Of a stretch of DNA of 64,000 nt, positions 45,101-52,060 are shown one piece after another. Under the pieces are notes generated by a model that was given only the letters and a program-made list of their open reading frames with translations, was not told the origin of the DNA and did not search any database. The stretch comes from Kurthia populi. Lineage in GTDB: Bacteria > Bacillota > Bacilli > Bacillales_A > Planococcaceae. The stretch covers positions 62,001 to 126,000 of the forward strand of contig NZ_JBHUOR010000023.1 in NCBI RefSeq assembly GCF_042686175.1. Direction: 5' to 3'. The position numbers and the translations under genes are program-made. How positions within the stretch are numbered: position 1 is the first letter of the stretch; the number at the start of each line of letters is the position of its first letter.

Positions 45101-45500
45101 CGTGAAATTATTCCTTGGCCTCCATACAGAAAATCTCTTTGCGGTCTATCTCATGGCGCTTGTCGCAAGCTACACGTTCATTGGACTTGTACAAATGCTC
45201 GTATCGATCTTCAATGATGTCGGTCGTTACATTATGCTTGTGTTTATGGTGATGCAATTAACATCAAGTGCGGGTACATTCCCACTTGAAATGCTACCAA
45301 GCTTCTTCCAAAAATTAAATACATTCATGCCAATGACGTATTCAATTCAAGGATTTAAAGCAGCTATTTCAACAGGCGATATGCCGTTCTTCTGGAAAAA
45401 TATCGCGGTACTTGTTGTCGTAGCAATCGTAGCTTATGCGATTACATTTATGTACTTCCTATTAGTATTTAAAAAACGCCATAGTGCGGTAAAACAATAA
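42195..45500 (+). CDS. YhgE/Pip-family membrane protein with giant repeat array
   Basis: 1101 residues. Topology: cytoplasmic start, TM1 (about 16-36), a very large extracellular part, and five or six C-terminal helices (from about 912) of ABC-2 permease type. The family includes the phage-infection protein Pip and the type VII secretion protein EsaA. The extracellular part has two arrays with a 14-residue period: GSQQLADGA-SAKDGS type (about 195-405) and GATDLN-GLG-L-T type (about 670-830), separated by an Ala-rich helical stretch (about 460-600). The array makes it longer than B. subtilis YhgE (about 775). AAGGAGGG precedes the ATG. Function unknown. Confidence 0.88.
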   Translation: MFKEEWKQIFSNKMLMISLAAILFVPIIYAGMFLWSFWDPYGKLDKVPVAIVNQDVGAKVEGKELTVGDDLVDELLKDKSLDFHEVTEEQAQKGLDDRKYYMTIEIPENFSENAGTLLDKDPEKMTLKYKQNQGLNFLASQVTNSAMEKIRTKVNTKVAETYSEQLFDNIKKMSDGYGDASKGAKKLKNGSKKLADGTTDLQDGILQLKDGSIQLNTGAADAESGATELHSGIVSAKDGALQLDTGIGSAKDGSNQLATGITSAKDGSQQLADGATSAKSGSEQLNTGITSAKDGSQQLADGATSAKDGSKQLKDGIGSAKDGSQQLADGAKSAKSGSTQLKDGINSAKDGSQQLADGAKSAKSGSKKLEDGAKSATTGSEKVADGAKKVASGASDLADGAGQFQDGTQQLADGATKLQKEGTGKLVTSLTEQQPQINELNKGATDLSTGLNTLNEKIPSLADAANQLAIALDAVPTSTDETAPLKDAVEKANAVTADGAQTAANADASAQALVDQINALEIDESQKAALLEAANATKDATAKAATAANSTADAQKTISDTASNLPSKADVTENAKALSKAVAEGLNGTEQTVGIKGAVNQLAAGSDELAAGTTKLADGWDSSIAGANELNDSAKQLASGATELNSKVPELQKGASELSDGASAVATGATDLNSGLRKLSTGATDLNKGLGTLATGATDLNGGLGQLQTGATDLNKGLGTLATGATDLNGGLGKLQTGATDLNNGLGTLATGAGDLNNGLGQLQTGSNDLTTGLGQLTTGANDLNGGLGQLQTGAGNLQSGMTQLADGSGSLVSGLGQLDEGSNSLKTGLGDLHKGTGDLADGSTELADGSTKLLNGQNDLTDGSKELQTKLADAKDEADVDADEKTYNMEAEPVELDKKEQNAVENYGTGFAPYFISMGLLVGALVITVIFNVTHPAVQPTSASAWYWSKTSVLLVMGFFQAIIIVTVVKLFLGLHTENLFAVYLMALVASYTFIGLVQMLVSIFNDVGRYIMLVFMVMQLTSSAGTFPLEMLPSFFQKLNTFMPMTYSIQGFKAAISTGDMPFFWKNIAVLVVVAIVAYAITFMYFLLVFKKRHSAVKQ
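42760..44770 (+). repeat. Coding tandem repeats in the YhgE/Pip gene
   Basis: Two families of 42-base in-frame repeats: around 42800-43400 (units such as TCACAACAGCTAGCAGACGG) and around 44190-44600 (units such as ACAGGTGCGACTGATTTAAA). Copies differ mostly at third codon positions, so the protein pattern is kept while the DNA has drifted. Confidence 0.85.
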
Positions 45501-45506
45501 TTTATA

Positions 45507-45548
45507 ATAGAGTGAATCCATTATATTAGGTATTCACTCTATTTTTTT
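45507..45548 (+). terminator. Terminator after the YhgE/Pip gene
   Basis: ATAGAGTGAAT / ATTCACTCTAT, perfect 11-bp stem, followed by seven T. Confidence 0.9.
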
Positions 45549-45639
45549 GCGATAAAATAGTCTTTTGTAATTTATTTTTGTAAAATATTTGGAAATATGT
45601 TTTACTTTAGTTATAGATGGGTAAAAGGAGGGTTTAAAT

Positions 45640-46467
45640 ATGAATCAAATTGACGCATTAGTATTGGCTGCGCCATATATTCATCAAATTTTACGTGGAG
45701 AAGCGATTGTTGCAGTCGCAGATAAAAAAAGCGACACGATTGTTAAATATTTCGCAGGTCGTAATGTAGATTCAGGCTATGTGGATGGGCAGACGGTAAA
45801 TCCACAAGACAATAATGTATATACGGCATTTAGTGGTCGTAATGCCGATGTGTATATCGACAAAAATGTTTATGGTGTTGCGATTAATGCCTTTGCATTT
45901 CCAGTACGCGAAGGACATGAAGTAGTCGGTGCATTAGCGATTGGTTTACCAGTAGAGCGCGAGGAAAAAATTAAAGGCTATTTAGAGCAAATTAATAAGA
46001 TTGTGTCCAATCTTCAAGACAATGTGCACACGATTGCATCGCACTCAGAAGAGCTTGCGGCATCGAGTGAAGAAGTCGCCTCGCAAGCAGAGCATGCACT
46101 TGAAAATGCGGCGCAAACGAATGCAATTACGGGCATGATTAAAGATGTGTCGCGTCAGACGAATTTACTTGGCTTAAATGCGTCAATTGAAGCGGCGCGT
46201 GCAGGACAATACGGCGCTGGCTTTAATATTGTGGCACAAGAAGTCCGCAACCTTTCAGAACAAACGGCAAAATCAACGGTTCAAATTGAAACAGTTATTC
46301 AACGAGTGCAACAAGATTTGTCAAAACTGCAAGCAAATATTGAGCAAATTTCAACAGCTTCTGAAGAGGAAGCAACACTCGTACAAAATTTTAGTCATGT
46401 AATTGAAGATTTACACCGTTTAAATGATGAGCTGACGAATTTCTTTAAAGAATCAGCAGTGATGTAA
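45640..46467 (+). CDS. Soluble chemoreceptor
   Basis: 275-residue methyl-accepting chemotaxis-like protein without membrane segments. The N-terminal about 115 residues form a small alpha/beta sensor domain (VAVADKKSDTIVKYFAGRN through VVGALAIGLPV) of PAS/Cache type. The C-terminal coiled coil has the CheA-contact tip SRQTNLLGLNASIEAARAGQYGAGFNIVAQEVRNL. The coiled coil is short, as in B. subtilis YfmS. AAAGGAGGG precedes the ATG. Monocistronic. The ligand is unknown. Confidence 0.88.
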   Translation: MNQIDALVLAAPYIHQILRGEAIVAVADKKSDTIVKYFAGRNVDSGYVDGQTVNPQDNNVYTAFSGRNADVYIDKNVYGVAINAFAFPVREGHEVVGALAIGLPVEREEKIKGYLEQINKIVSNLQDNVHTIASHSEELAASSEEVASQAEHALENAAQTNAITGMIKDVSRQTNLLGLNASIEAARAGQYGAGFNIVAQEVRNLSEQTAKSTVQIETVIQRVQQDLSKLQANIEQISTASEEEATLVQNFSHVIEDLHRLNDELTNFFKESAVM

Positions 46468-46468
46468 C

Positions 46469-46503
46469 AAAAAAGCACTCAACAGCCTGTTGAGTGCTTT
46501 TTT
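46469..46503. terminator. Bidirectional terminator between chemoreceptor and tagD
   Basis: AAAAAAGCACTCAACA / TGTTGAGTGCTTTTTT, perfect 16-bp stem with a 3-base loop; A and T runs on both sides serve both converging genes. Confidence 0.95.
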
Positions 46504-46515
46504 CCTCTTTTTAAT

Positions 46516-46905
46516 TTAATGCTCGCTTAAATCTGATTTCACTTTCGTTGTAGAAATACCATCTGTGCGCGGAAGATAGATGACTTCGCAGTATTCTTTT
46601 AAGAAGTCAAATTCACCCTCCCAGTCATGACCCATGACGAACGTATCGACGTCGTATTTTTGAACGTCTGATATTTTTTGCTCCCAGTTTTCTTCTGGAA
46701 TCACGAGGTCCACGTAACGGATGGCCTCTAAAATCTGTTTGCGTTGCTCAAACGGGTAATACGCTTGCTTATGCTTCATCGCATTAAACTCATCTGTGGA
46801 AATGGCAACAATTAGCTTGTCACCGAGGGCTTTCGCACGACGCAAAAGATTTATATGTCCGACATGCAGTAAATCGAATGTTCCGTATGTAAGAACGGTC
46901 TTCAT
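46516..46905 (-). CDS. tagD: Glycerol-3-phosphate cytidylyltransferase
   Basis: Makes CDP-glycerol, donor of glycerol phosphate for teichoic acid, from CTP and glycerol 3-phosphate. 129 residues with TYGTFDLLHVGHINLLRRAK (HxGH motif) at the N-terminus, the RYVDLVIPEENW segment and a C-terminal RTDGISTTKV (RTxGISTT) signature. Second gene after tagB, 13 bases apart. Confidence 0.96.
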   Translation of the reverse strand: MKTVLTYGTFDLLHVGHINLLRRAKALGDKLIVAISTDEFNAMKHKQAYYPFEQRKQILEAIRYVDLVIPEENWEQKISDVQKYDVDTFVMGHDWEGEFDFLKEYCEVIYLPRTDGISTTKVKSDLSEH

Positions 46906-46918
46906 TTACAAATCACTC

Positions 46919-48070
46919 CTATTTCAGTAAGTAGTCTACAAGCTTTTGTGCGGTATGACCGTCTGAGTAGCAATTCCACTTTGCAGCAAATTGCTCAACC
47001 TGTGGTAAATCAAAGTCCATATGCATCAGTGTGTGCACAAGCTCCTCGTCGCTATCAACGACGGGACCTGGCACAACCTGGTCATAGGAATCCCAAAAAC
47101 CGCGGCTCATTTGGTACTGTTCTAAATCATATGGGTAAAAAATTTGTGGCTTGCCAAGAAGTGCAAATTCGTACGGAATCGATGAATAATCACTCACCAA
47201 GTAATCGGTGACAAGCAGCAAATCGTTTACGGATAATTTGTTTGCTACATTGATAATATATGGATGACGGAAGGCATTTAAGTCATGCACGACCGCTGGA
47301 TGCAATTTAATCACTAATCGATAGTCATCGCCAAGCTGTGATGCAATTTTGACGAAATCGAGTGGGATTTGTTGCTGTGATAATTCATTGTCACGGAAAG
47401 TCGGTGCGTACAGAACGACCTTCTTACCGCGCAACTCTGGATACGTGTCGTACACCTTATCCATTGTCTCGTTCTTTGCTTTCTCATCAAAGAAGAAATC
47501 AGTACGTGGAATACCTGTGTGTAAAAACGCATTGCTCTCTTTTTGGAATGCTCTCGCAAAAATTTGAGCCATAAACGGTGAGCCAACGACAATCTTATCC
47601 ATTTCCTCATACACCTTTGCAATACGCTTTATTGCTCTTGGTGTGCGATAAGTCAAGCTTGGGTCGGCCATCCCAAATTTCTTTACGGCACCAGCCGCGT
47701 GCCAGAGCTGAATGACTTCCACTTCGTCGTTAAAATGACAGACGCTAAGAATGGCGGCATAGTTGTCGATTAGGACAGTGCGCGCCGTAGCAAGTCGTTT
47801 CAAGCCGCGCAAATACTCAAAAGGCTTTGTCGGCTTAAATGAAACAATTTCGCCTACACCAGCGTCTTTAAAAGACGTTTTACATTTGCCGGTTTTTAAA
47901 ACGACAACATCCTGATAGCCTCGTCGACCAAGTTCTTTCGTGACATATTCGGCATTGTCACCGAAATCACATAAAAAAACGATGTTATTTGTTTTTTTAG
48001 ACAGCTTAAATGTGTTAAAAAAGATTTTATTGACGATTAAAAAGAGGGTAATGATCCATTCTTTTCTCAT
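46919..48070 (-). CDS. tagB: Teichoic acid glycerol-phosphate primase, TagB-like
   Basis: 383-residue member of the CDP-glycerol phosphotransferase family, close in length to TagB, which adds the first glycerol phosphate to the ManNAc-GlcNAc linkage lipid. A hydrophobic N-terminal helix (WIITLFLIVNKIFFN) would hold it at the membrane. Motifs: LWHAAGAVKKFGMADPS, GIPRTDFFF, VTDYLVSDYSSIPYEFALLGKPQIFY. Operon partner tagD supports glycerol specificity. ATG after AGGTGA. Confidence 0.85.
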   Translation of the reverse strand: MRKEWIITLFLIVNKIFFNTFKLSKKTNNIVFLCDFGDNAEYVTKELGRRGYQDVVVLKTGKCKTSFKDAGVGEIVSFKPTKPFEYLRGLKRLATARTVLIDNYAAILSVCHFNDEVEVIQLWHAAGAVKKFGMADPSLTYRTPRAIKRIAKVYEEMDKIVVGSPFMAQIFARAFQKESNAFLHTGIPRTDFFFDEKAKNETMDKVYDTYPELRGKKVVLYAPTFRDNELSQQQIPLDFVKIASQLGDDYRLVIKLHPAVVHDLNAFRHPYIINVANKLSVNDLLLVTDYLVSDYSSIPYEFALLGKPQIFYPYDLEQYQMSRGFWDSYDQVVPGPVVDSDEELVHTLMHMDFDLPQVEQFAAKWNCYSDGHTAQKLVDYLLK

Positions 48071-48113
48071 ACAGTCACCTGTTTTCTAGATAGAATTGAA
48101 AACCCTATCGCCT

Positions 48114-48119
48114 ATTATA
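48114..48119 (-). promoter_or_regulatory. -10 element of the tagB-tagD promoter
   Basis: TATAAT on the minus strand about 45 bases before tagB, with a weak TTCAAT 17 bases upstream of it. Confidence 0.45.
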
Positions 48120-48293
48120 GCGCAAAATTGAGCTCGATTGAACAAGAGCTTTTCACTAACAAAGAAGCAGAAAAAGGAAATAAGGCTTCAAAATAAGAAA
48201 TTTACAGTGAAAATGACATGTTTTACAACCCGTCAAAAGGTAGAGAGATTTCGACAAAATTCTCTTTTTTCGCAAGTTTCAGCGAATGTTCTA

Positions 48294-48302
48294 TGTTATA
48301 CT
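48294..48302 (+). promoter_or_regulatory. Extended -10 promoter of tagGH
   Basis: TGTTATACT (TG-N-TATACT) 47 bases before tagG; no clear -35. It is part of a divergent control region of about 280 bases shared with tagB, like the divergent tag promoters in B. subtilis. The rest of 48120-48293 has no supported gene. Confidence 0.5.
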
Positions 48303-48348
48303 ATGATGTGGATTATTAACCTAATTTCGTGGAATTGAGGAACACTAC

Positions 48349-49158
48349 ATGAAAGATTTAATCAAAATCGTAAAAGAGCAAATCAGCTCCTTTTACTTGA
48401 TTCAGCGTTTGGCAAAGTTCCAAATGCGAATCGATAACAACAACAATTATTTAGGCGTTGTCTGGGAAGTGTTAAATCCAGCAATCCAAATGGTGATGTA
48501 TTGGTTTGTATTCGGTTATGCAATGAACCGTAATGAACCAATTGATGGCATGCCATATGTCCTTTGGATGCTCGCCGGTATTTCATTCTGGTTCTTTATC
48601 AACAAGGCCATTTTAGACGGCTCAAAGTCGATTTACCAGAAGTATAATACCGTCGCCAAGATGAACTTCCCACTATCAGCCATCCCTAGCTACATTATTA
48701 CAAGCAAATTTTACAGTCATCTAGCGCTCGTTGGAATTATTATGATTGTTTTCTGGTTTAGTGGTTACTTACCAACTATCTATTATATACAGCTTCTATT
48801 CTTTATCCCACTAAGCTATTTATTAGCCTTTTCGATTACGCTTTTAACGTCGACATTAACCGTCGTTGTGCGTGATTTACAAATGCTAATCCAATCATTA
48901 CTACAAGCGATGTTCTTTATCTCGCCAATTTTATGGGATCGTTCAGACAAATTTCCTGACTGGCTAGCGAACATCTTGCAGCTGAATCCGTTTTACTTCC
49001 TAGCAAATGGCTACCGCGCCTCATTATTAAACGGCGAATGGTACATCATTACGCACTGGGAGCTAACACTTTATAATTTAGCACTTATTTTCGTGTTCCT
49101 ATTCTTAGGCGCGAAAGCACACTTCAAGTTCAGAACACGCTTCTCTGACTTCATTTAG
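48349..49158 (+). CDS. tagG: Teichoic acid ABC exporter, permease
   Basis: 269-residue ABC-2 type permease with six predicted helices, forming with TagH the exporter that flips finished wall teichoic acid across the membrane. The N-terminal sequence (FQMRIDNNNNYLGVVWEVLNPAIQMVMYWFVFGYAM) and the QAMFFISPILWDRSDKFPDWLANILQLNPFYFLANGYR stretch are characteristic of TagG. tagH starts 11 bases after its stop. Confidence 0.94.
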   Translation: MKDLIKIVKEQISSFYLIQRLAKFQMRIDNNNNYLGVVWEVLNPAIQMVMYWFVFGYAMNRNEPIDGMPYVLWMLAGISFWFFINKAILDGSKSIYQKYNTVAKMNFPLSAIPSYIITSKFYSHLALVGIIMIVFWFSGYLPTIYYIQLLFFIPLSYLLAFSITLLTSTLTVVVRDLQMLIQSLLQAMFFISPILWDRSDKFPDWLANILQLNPFYFLANGYRASLLNGEWYIITHWELTLYNLALIFVFLFLGAKAHFKFRTRFSDFI

Positions 49159-49169
49159 GAGGATTTACG

Positions 49170-49967
49170 GTGGCAAAAACAGTTATTTTAAAAAATGTGA
49201 CGAAAACGTATTCAATGTATGAATCGAAATCCGAGCAACTCACCGACCTACTTCTTCCATTTAAAAAGAAGAAAGGGCGTAAGTTCGATGCGATTGAAGG
49301 CATTACGTTTTCAGTAGAAGAAGGCGATATCGTCGGGCTTGTCGGCATTAACGGCTCCGGTAAATCGACGCTATCAAATATTATCGGCGGCCTCACACCT
49401 GCCTCTTCAGGCGAAGTCATCGTTGAAGGGGAAGTAAGTGTCATCGCCATTAAGTCTGGTCTATCCAATAATTTAACAGGTAAAGAAAATATCGAGTTTA
49501 AATGTTTATTGATGGGCTATAGTAAAGAAAAAATCGAGGAAGTTATGCCAGCAATCATTGAGTTTTCAGAGCTAGGCGATTTTATTAATCAGCCTGTAAA
49601 GCAATACTCAAGCGGGATGAAGGCAAAACTAGGCTTCGCGATTAGTGTCACAGCAGACCCAGATGTTATCGTCATTGACGAGGCATTATCGGTTGGGGAC
49701 CAAACCTTTACAGACAAATCATTAGCTAAAATGATGGAATATAAAAAACGTGGCAAGACGATTTTCTTCGTCAGCCATAATACAAAACAAGTCGAGAACT
49801 TCTGTACGAAAATCGCTTGGATTGAAGGCGGTCATTTACGCGAGTTTGGACCAACCAATACGGTCATGAAAAACTACCGCACCTTCATACGTAAATATAA
49901 TAAGTTATCTGAAACAGAACAGAAGGCCTTTCGTGATAGCCTTGCCGCAGGACGAAAGCATGACTAA
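49170..49967 (+). CDS. tagH: Teichoic acid ABC exporter, ATPase
   Basis: 265-residue ATPase: Walker A GINGSGKSTL, the signature QYSSGMKAKLGFAISV (SSGM type typical of polysaccharide exporters), Walker B VIVIDEALSVGDQ and switch His FFVSHNTKQV. It stops after the nucleotide-binding domain and a short tail, lacking the long SH3-like C-terminal extension of B. subtilis TagH (527 residues). GTG start after AGGAGG. Confidence 0.94.
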   Translation: MAKTVILKNVTKTYSMYESKSEQLTDLLLPFKKKKGRKFDAIEGITFSVEEGDIVGLVGINGSGKSTLSNIIGGLTPASSGEVIVEGEVSVIAIKSGLSNNLTGKENIEFKCLLMGYSKEKIEEVMPAIIEFSELGDFINQPVKQYSSGMKAKLGFAISVTADPDVIVIDEALSVGDQTFTDKSLAKMMEYKKRGKTIFFVSHNTKQVENFCTKIAWIEGGHLREFGPTNTVMKNYRTFIRKYNKLSETEQKAFRDSLAAGRKHD

Positions 49968-49970
49968 ACA

Positions 49971-50002
49971 AGGGGCTAGCCAATTACTGGCTGCCTCTTT
50001 TT
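49971..50002 (+). terminator. Weak terminator-like hairpin after tagH
   Basis: AGCCA-ATTAC-TGGCT core with extra G/C pairing (bulged) and a TTTTT run. It may reduce rather than stop transcription into the next glycosyltransferase gene. Confidence 0.4.
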
Positions 50003-50019
50003 AATTGGGGGAACGAACA

Positions 50020-51564
50020 ATGCGAAAAACCATTTTCCTAACGATGTGGAACTTATCAATCAAACCATCGGGCATGAATCGCTCGGTTTTTAAACAAGCA
50101 AAACAATTTTTAAAGCATGGCTACCAGCCGGTCATTTTAACGATGGATTTTTCATTTGATTATCCACAAATCACGCGTGAATTAAAGGCATTCGGCTTTA
50201 TTCCAGACGCAGTGCCCGTGTTGAATGTCTATGATTATTACGCTGAAAAATTTAACGAAAAATCAATGTCTGCCGCACAAAAAGCCTATTACGAAAACAG
50301 TATCACGAAGTTTGAAGAGGGCTACTGGGTAGAGGATAATGGCGATACCGCGCGCTACTTTGTCAACGGCGTCTATACGAAATATAAGCGCTGGGATAAA
50401 AATGGGCAGCTCATGATCGTCGATGAGTTCGATGACAACCGCGTGCGTACAAGCCGCCGCGAGTTTCACCCGGATGGCTATTTAGCCCGCGAAACACTAT
50501 ATCACCCGGCGAATAATAAACGAAATCAGGAGCGCTACTTTACACATAGCGGCTTTTGCTATTTAACGATTTGGTACAACAATGAAACAGATCGTCAGCA
50601 GTCCGTTTTCCTATTTGACCCGAGCTATTCAAAAGCGATGGTCTTCCCGTCGATGAAGCAGCTACAAACTGCGTGGATCGATGAATTAGTAAACCTAGAA
50701 GCAGTGAAGCCAATCATTATTGCAGAGCAGCCTTCAACAGTCGAGCGCGTGAGCAATCTTGAACATGACAATGCCAGCCGTATTTATATGCGTCATACAA
50801 GTCATGTCGAAAGCTTCGAGCCACTTGTAATGGAGAAGGATGCCGCCATTTTACTGCAGGTGATGCCAAAGGGTTATCCAATCGTCGTGACGACAGAAGC
50901 ACAGCGCCGCCACCTAGAGCAAACGATTGGCGACCGCGAGAATGTGTTCGTCATGCCGGATTACTTTGAGTCAACGGAGCCAGATGTCGTGCGTGATATG
51001 AAAAAATTCGTCTCCGTGTCATCCTATGATGCAGGGCATGCAACGAGTGAGTTAATCGAGGCTTTTAAGGCCGTGGTCGACAAGGACCCAGAGGCGAAAT
51101 TAGCGCTTTACGGCAAGCTAACGAAGCAGCGTAAAGAAGCGATGAATAAACAAATCGCGAAGCTGCAGCTAAAAGATGCCGTCACTGTACATGGCTATCA
51201 ATTAAATATTGATGAGGTGCTAGCAGGTGCTGCGGCTAATGTGATTGTGTCAGAATCCGATGGTCAGTCATCGAGCATTGGCGAAGCATTCGCTAACGGC
51301 ACACCAGTCATTGCCTACAATGTGGCCTTTGGTGCAGCCGAAGCGATTACAGACGGTGAAACTGGCTTGCTTGTTGACGCGCATAATGTCGAGGCACTTG
51401 CAGAAGCCATGATTGACATGCTCGATGAGGAGAAGGCGAAGAAAATGGGCGCGGCAGCGAAACAGCAGGCCGAAGCGCGCTACACAGCAGAGCTTTACAG
51501 TAAAAACTGGCTTGCGCTGCTTGATCATATCGAGGCATATACGCCAAAAGCGCCGTTAATTTAA
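50020..51564 (+). CDS. GT4 glycosyltransferase, TagE/TarM-like (2)
   Basis: 514-residue paralogue of the enzyme at 39.7 kb with the same plan: N-terminal lobe (FLTMWNLSIKPSGMNRSVFKQA), beta-rich wedge with KRWDKNGQL and EFHPDGYLARETLYHP (about 115-200), and C-terminal lobe with SYDAGHATSELIEAF and VSESDGQSSSIGEAFANGTPVIAY. The usual Glu-x7-Glu is altered in the donor region (ESDGQSSSIGEAF). Probable role: decoration of wall teichoic acid with a second sugar or linkage. The ATG follows GGGGGAACG; a TTG five codons upstream is rejected. Confidence 0.8.
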   Translation: MRKTIFLTMWNLSIKPSGMNRSVFKQAKQFLKHGYQPVILTMDFSFDYPQITRELKAFGFIPDAVPVLNVYDYYAEKFNEKSMSAAQKAYYENSITKFEEGYWVEDNGDTARYFVNGVYTKYKRWDKNGQLMIVDEFDDNRVRTSRREFHPDGYLARETLYHPANNKRNQERYFTHSGFCYLTIWYNNETDRQQSVFLFDPSYSKAMVFPSMKQLQTAWIDELVNLEAVKPIIIAEQPSTVERVSNLEHDNASRIYMRHTSHVESFEPLVMEKDAAILLQVMPKGYPIVVTTEAQRRHLEQTIGDRENVFVMPDYFESTEPDVVRDMKKFVSVSSYDAGHATSELIEAFKAVVDKDPEAKLALYGKLTKQRKEAMNKQIAKLQLKDAVTVHGYQLNIDEVLAGAAANVIVSESDGQSSSIGEAFANGTPVIAYNVAFGAAEAITDGETGLLVDAHNVEALAEAMIDMLDEEKAKKMGAAAKQQAEARYTAELYSKNWLALLDHIEAYTPKAPLI

Positions 51565-51634
51565 TAAAGAAGGAATTGTGCATAGAGAACTGACCCACGA
51601 AAGTGAGACAAAGAAAAAGACAATATCTTTCAGC
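51565..51634 (+). other. Spacer before the fold-back repeat
   Basis: Short untranslated stretch after the glycosyltransferase gene. No standard terminator was seen; the large fold-back structure that follows may serve as one. Confidence 0.4.
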
Positions 51635-51752
51635 TAAATTTGACGGACGCTTTCCTGGGGCATGGCGGAAGCCTCCTCGCTCGCAAGCTCACTGCGGGGT
51701 CTTCCACTCATGCTAAGGGCTAGGGCTCCCCTAGGAGTCGCCGTCAAATTCT
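51635..51752. repeat. Imperfect fold-back repeat of about 118 bases
   Basis: Outer arms AATTTGACGG / CCGTCAAATT (51637-51646 and 51741-51750), then TCCTGGGG / CCCCTAGGA, then CATGGCGGAAG / CTTCCACTCATG, enclosing a GC-rich centre (CTCGCTCGCAAGCTC). Base composition is far more GC-rich than its surroundings. From memory, elements with the AGGAGTCGCCGTCAA end occur repeatedly in Bacillaceae intergenic regions; copy number cannot be tested here. Confidence 0.7.
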
Positions 51753-51793
51753 TATTTACGATCTTTTTTGTATACACCATGCCGTTACCTTTA

Positions 51794-51997
51794 TCAAATG
51801 TGATAGTTCATACGGGCGTTATCAGCGGGCGTGTCTTTACAGGACATGCCCATGATAGCGCCTTTTTCTTTGTCTGCTTGCTCATACTCATCTACAATTT
51901 CTTCATCTACTGTCTGTTTAGATGCACCTTGGTCTTGTGCGACAAAATTATCTCTCGTCGAATACGCTTTTTTCGTCCAAAAAAAAAACACTTCCAA
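51794..51997 (-). pseudogene. Possible gene remnant of about 60 codons
   Basis: The minus strand codes for a hydrophilic stretch (about DNFVAQDQGASKQTVDEEI followed by VDEYEQADKEKGAIMG) with protein-like composition. The only start is a TTG lying inside the terminator of the upstream gene, and there is no ribosome binding site. Either a 5'-truncated remnant or chance. A hairpin GGGCGTGTC / GACATGCCC (51827-51835, 51843-51851) lies within it. No family recognised. Confidence 0.2.
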
Positions 51998-52019
51998 CGA
52001 TTTTTCTTCGTGAAAGTGT
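51979..52019 (-). terminator. Terminator of the thioredoxin-like gene
   Basis: On the minus strand ACACTTTCACGA...TCGTTGGAAGTGT, an imperfect hairpin, followed by a run of ten T. Confidence 0.85.
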
Positions 52020-52060
52020 CCTTTTGTTCTTATATTGTTCCAGATGGTTAAGTTATATCC

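Noticed and set aside
51662..52051. 129-residue plus-strand frame across the fold-back repeat and terminator
   Set aside because: It runs through two structured non-coding elements and is hydrophobic in an irregular way.
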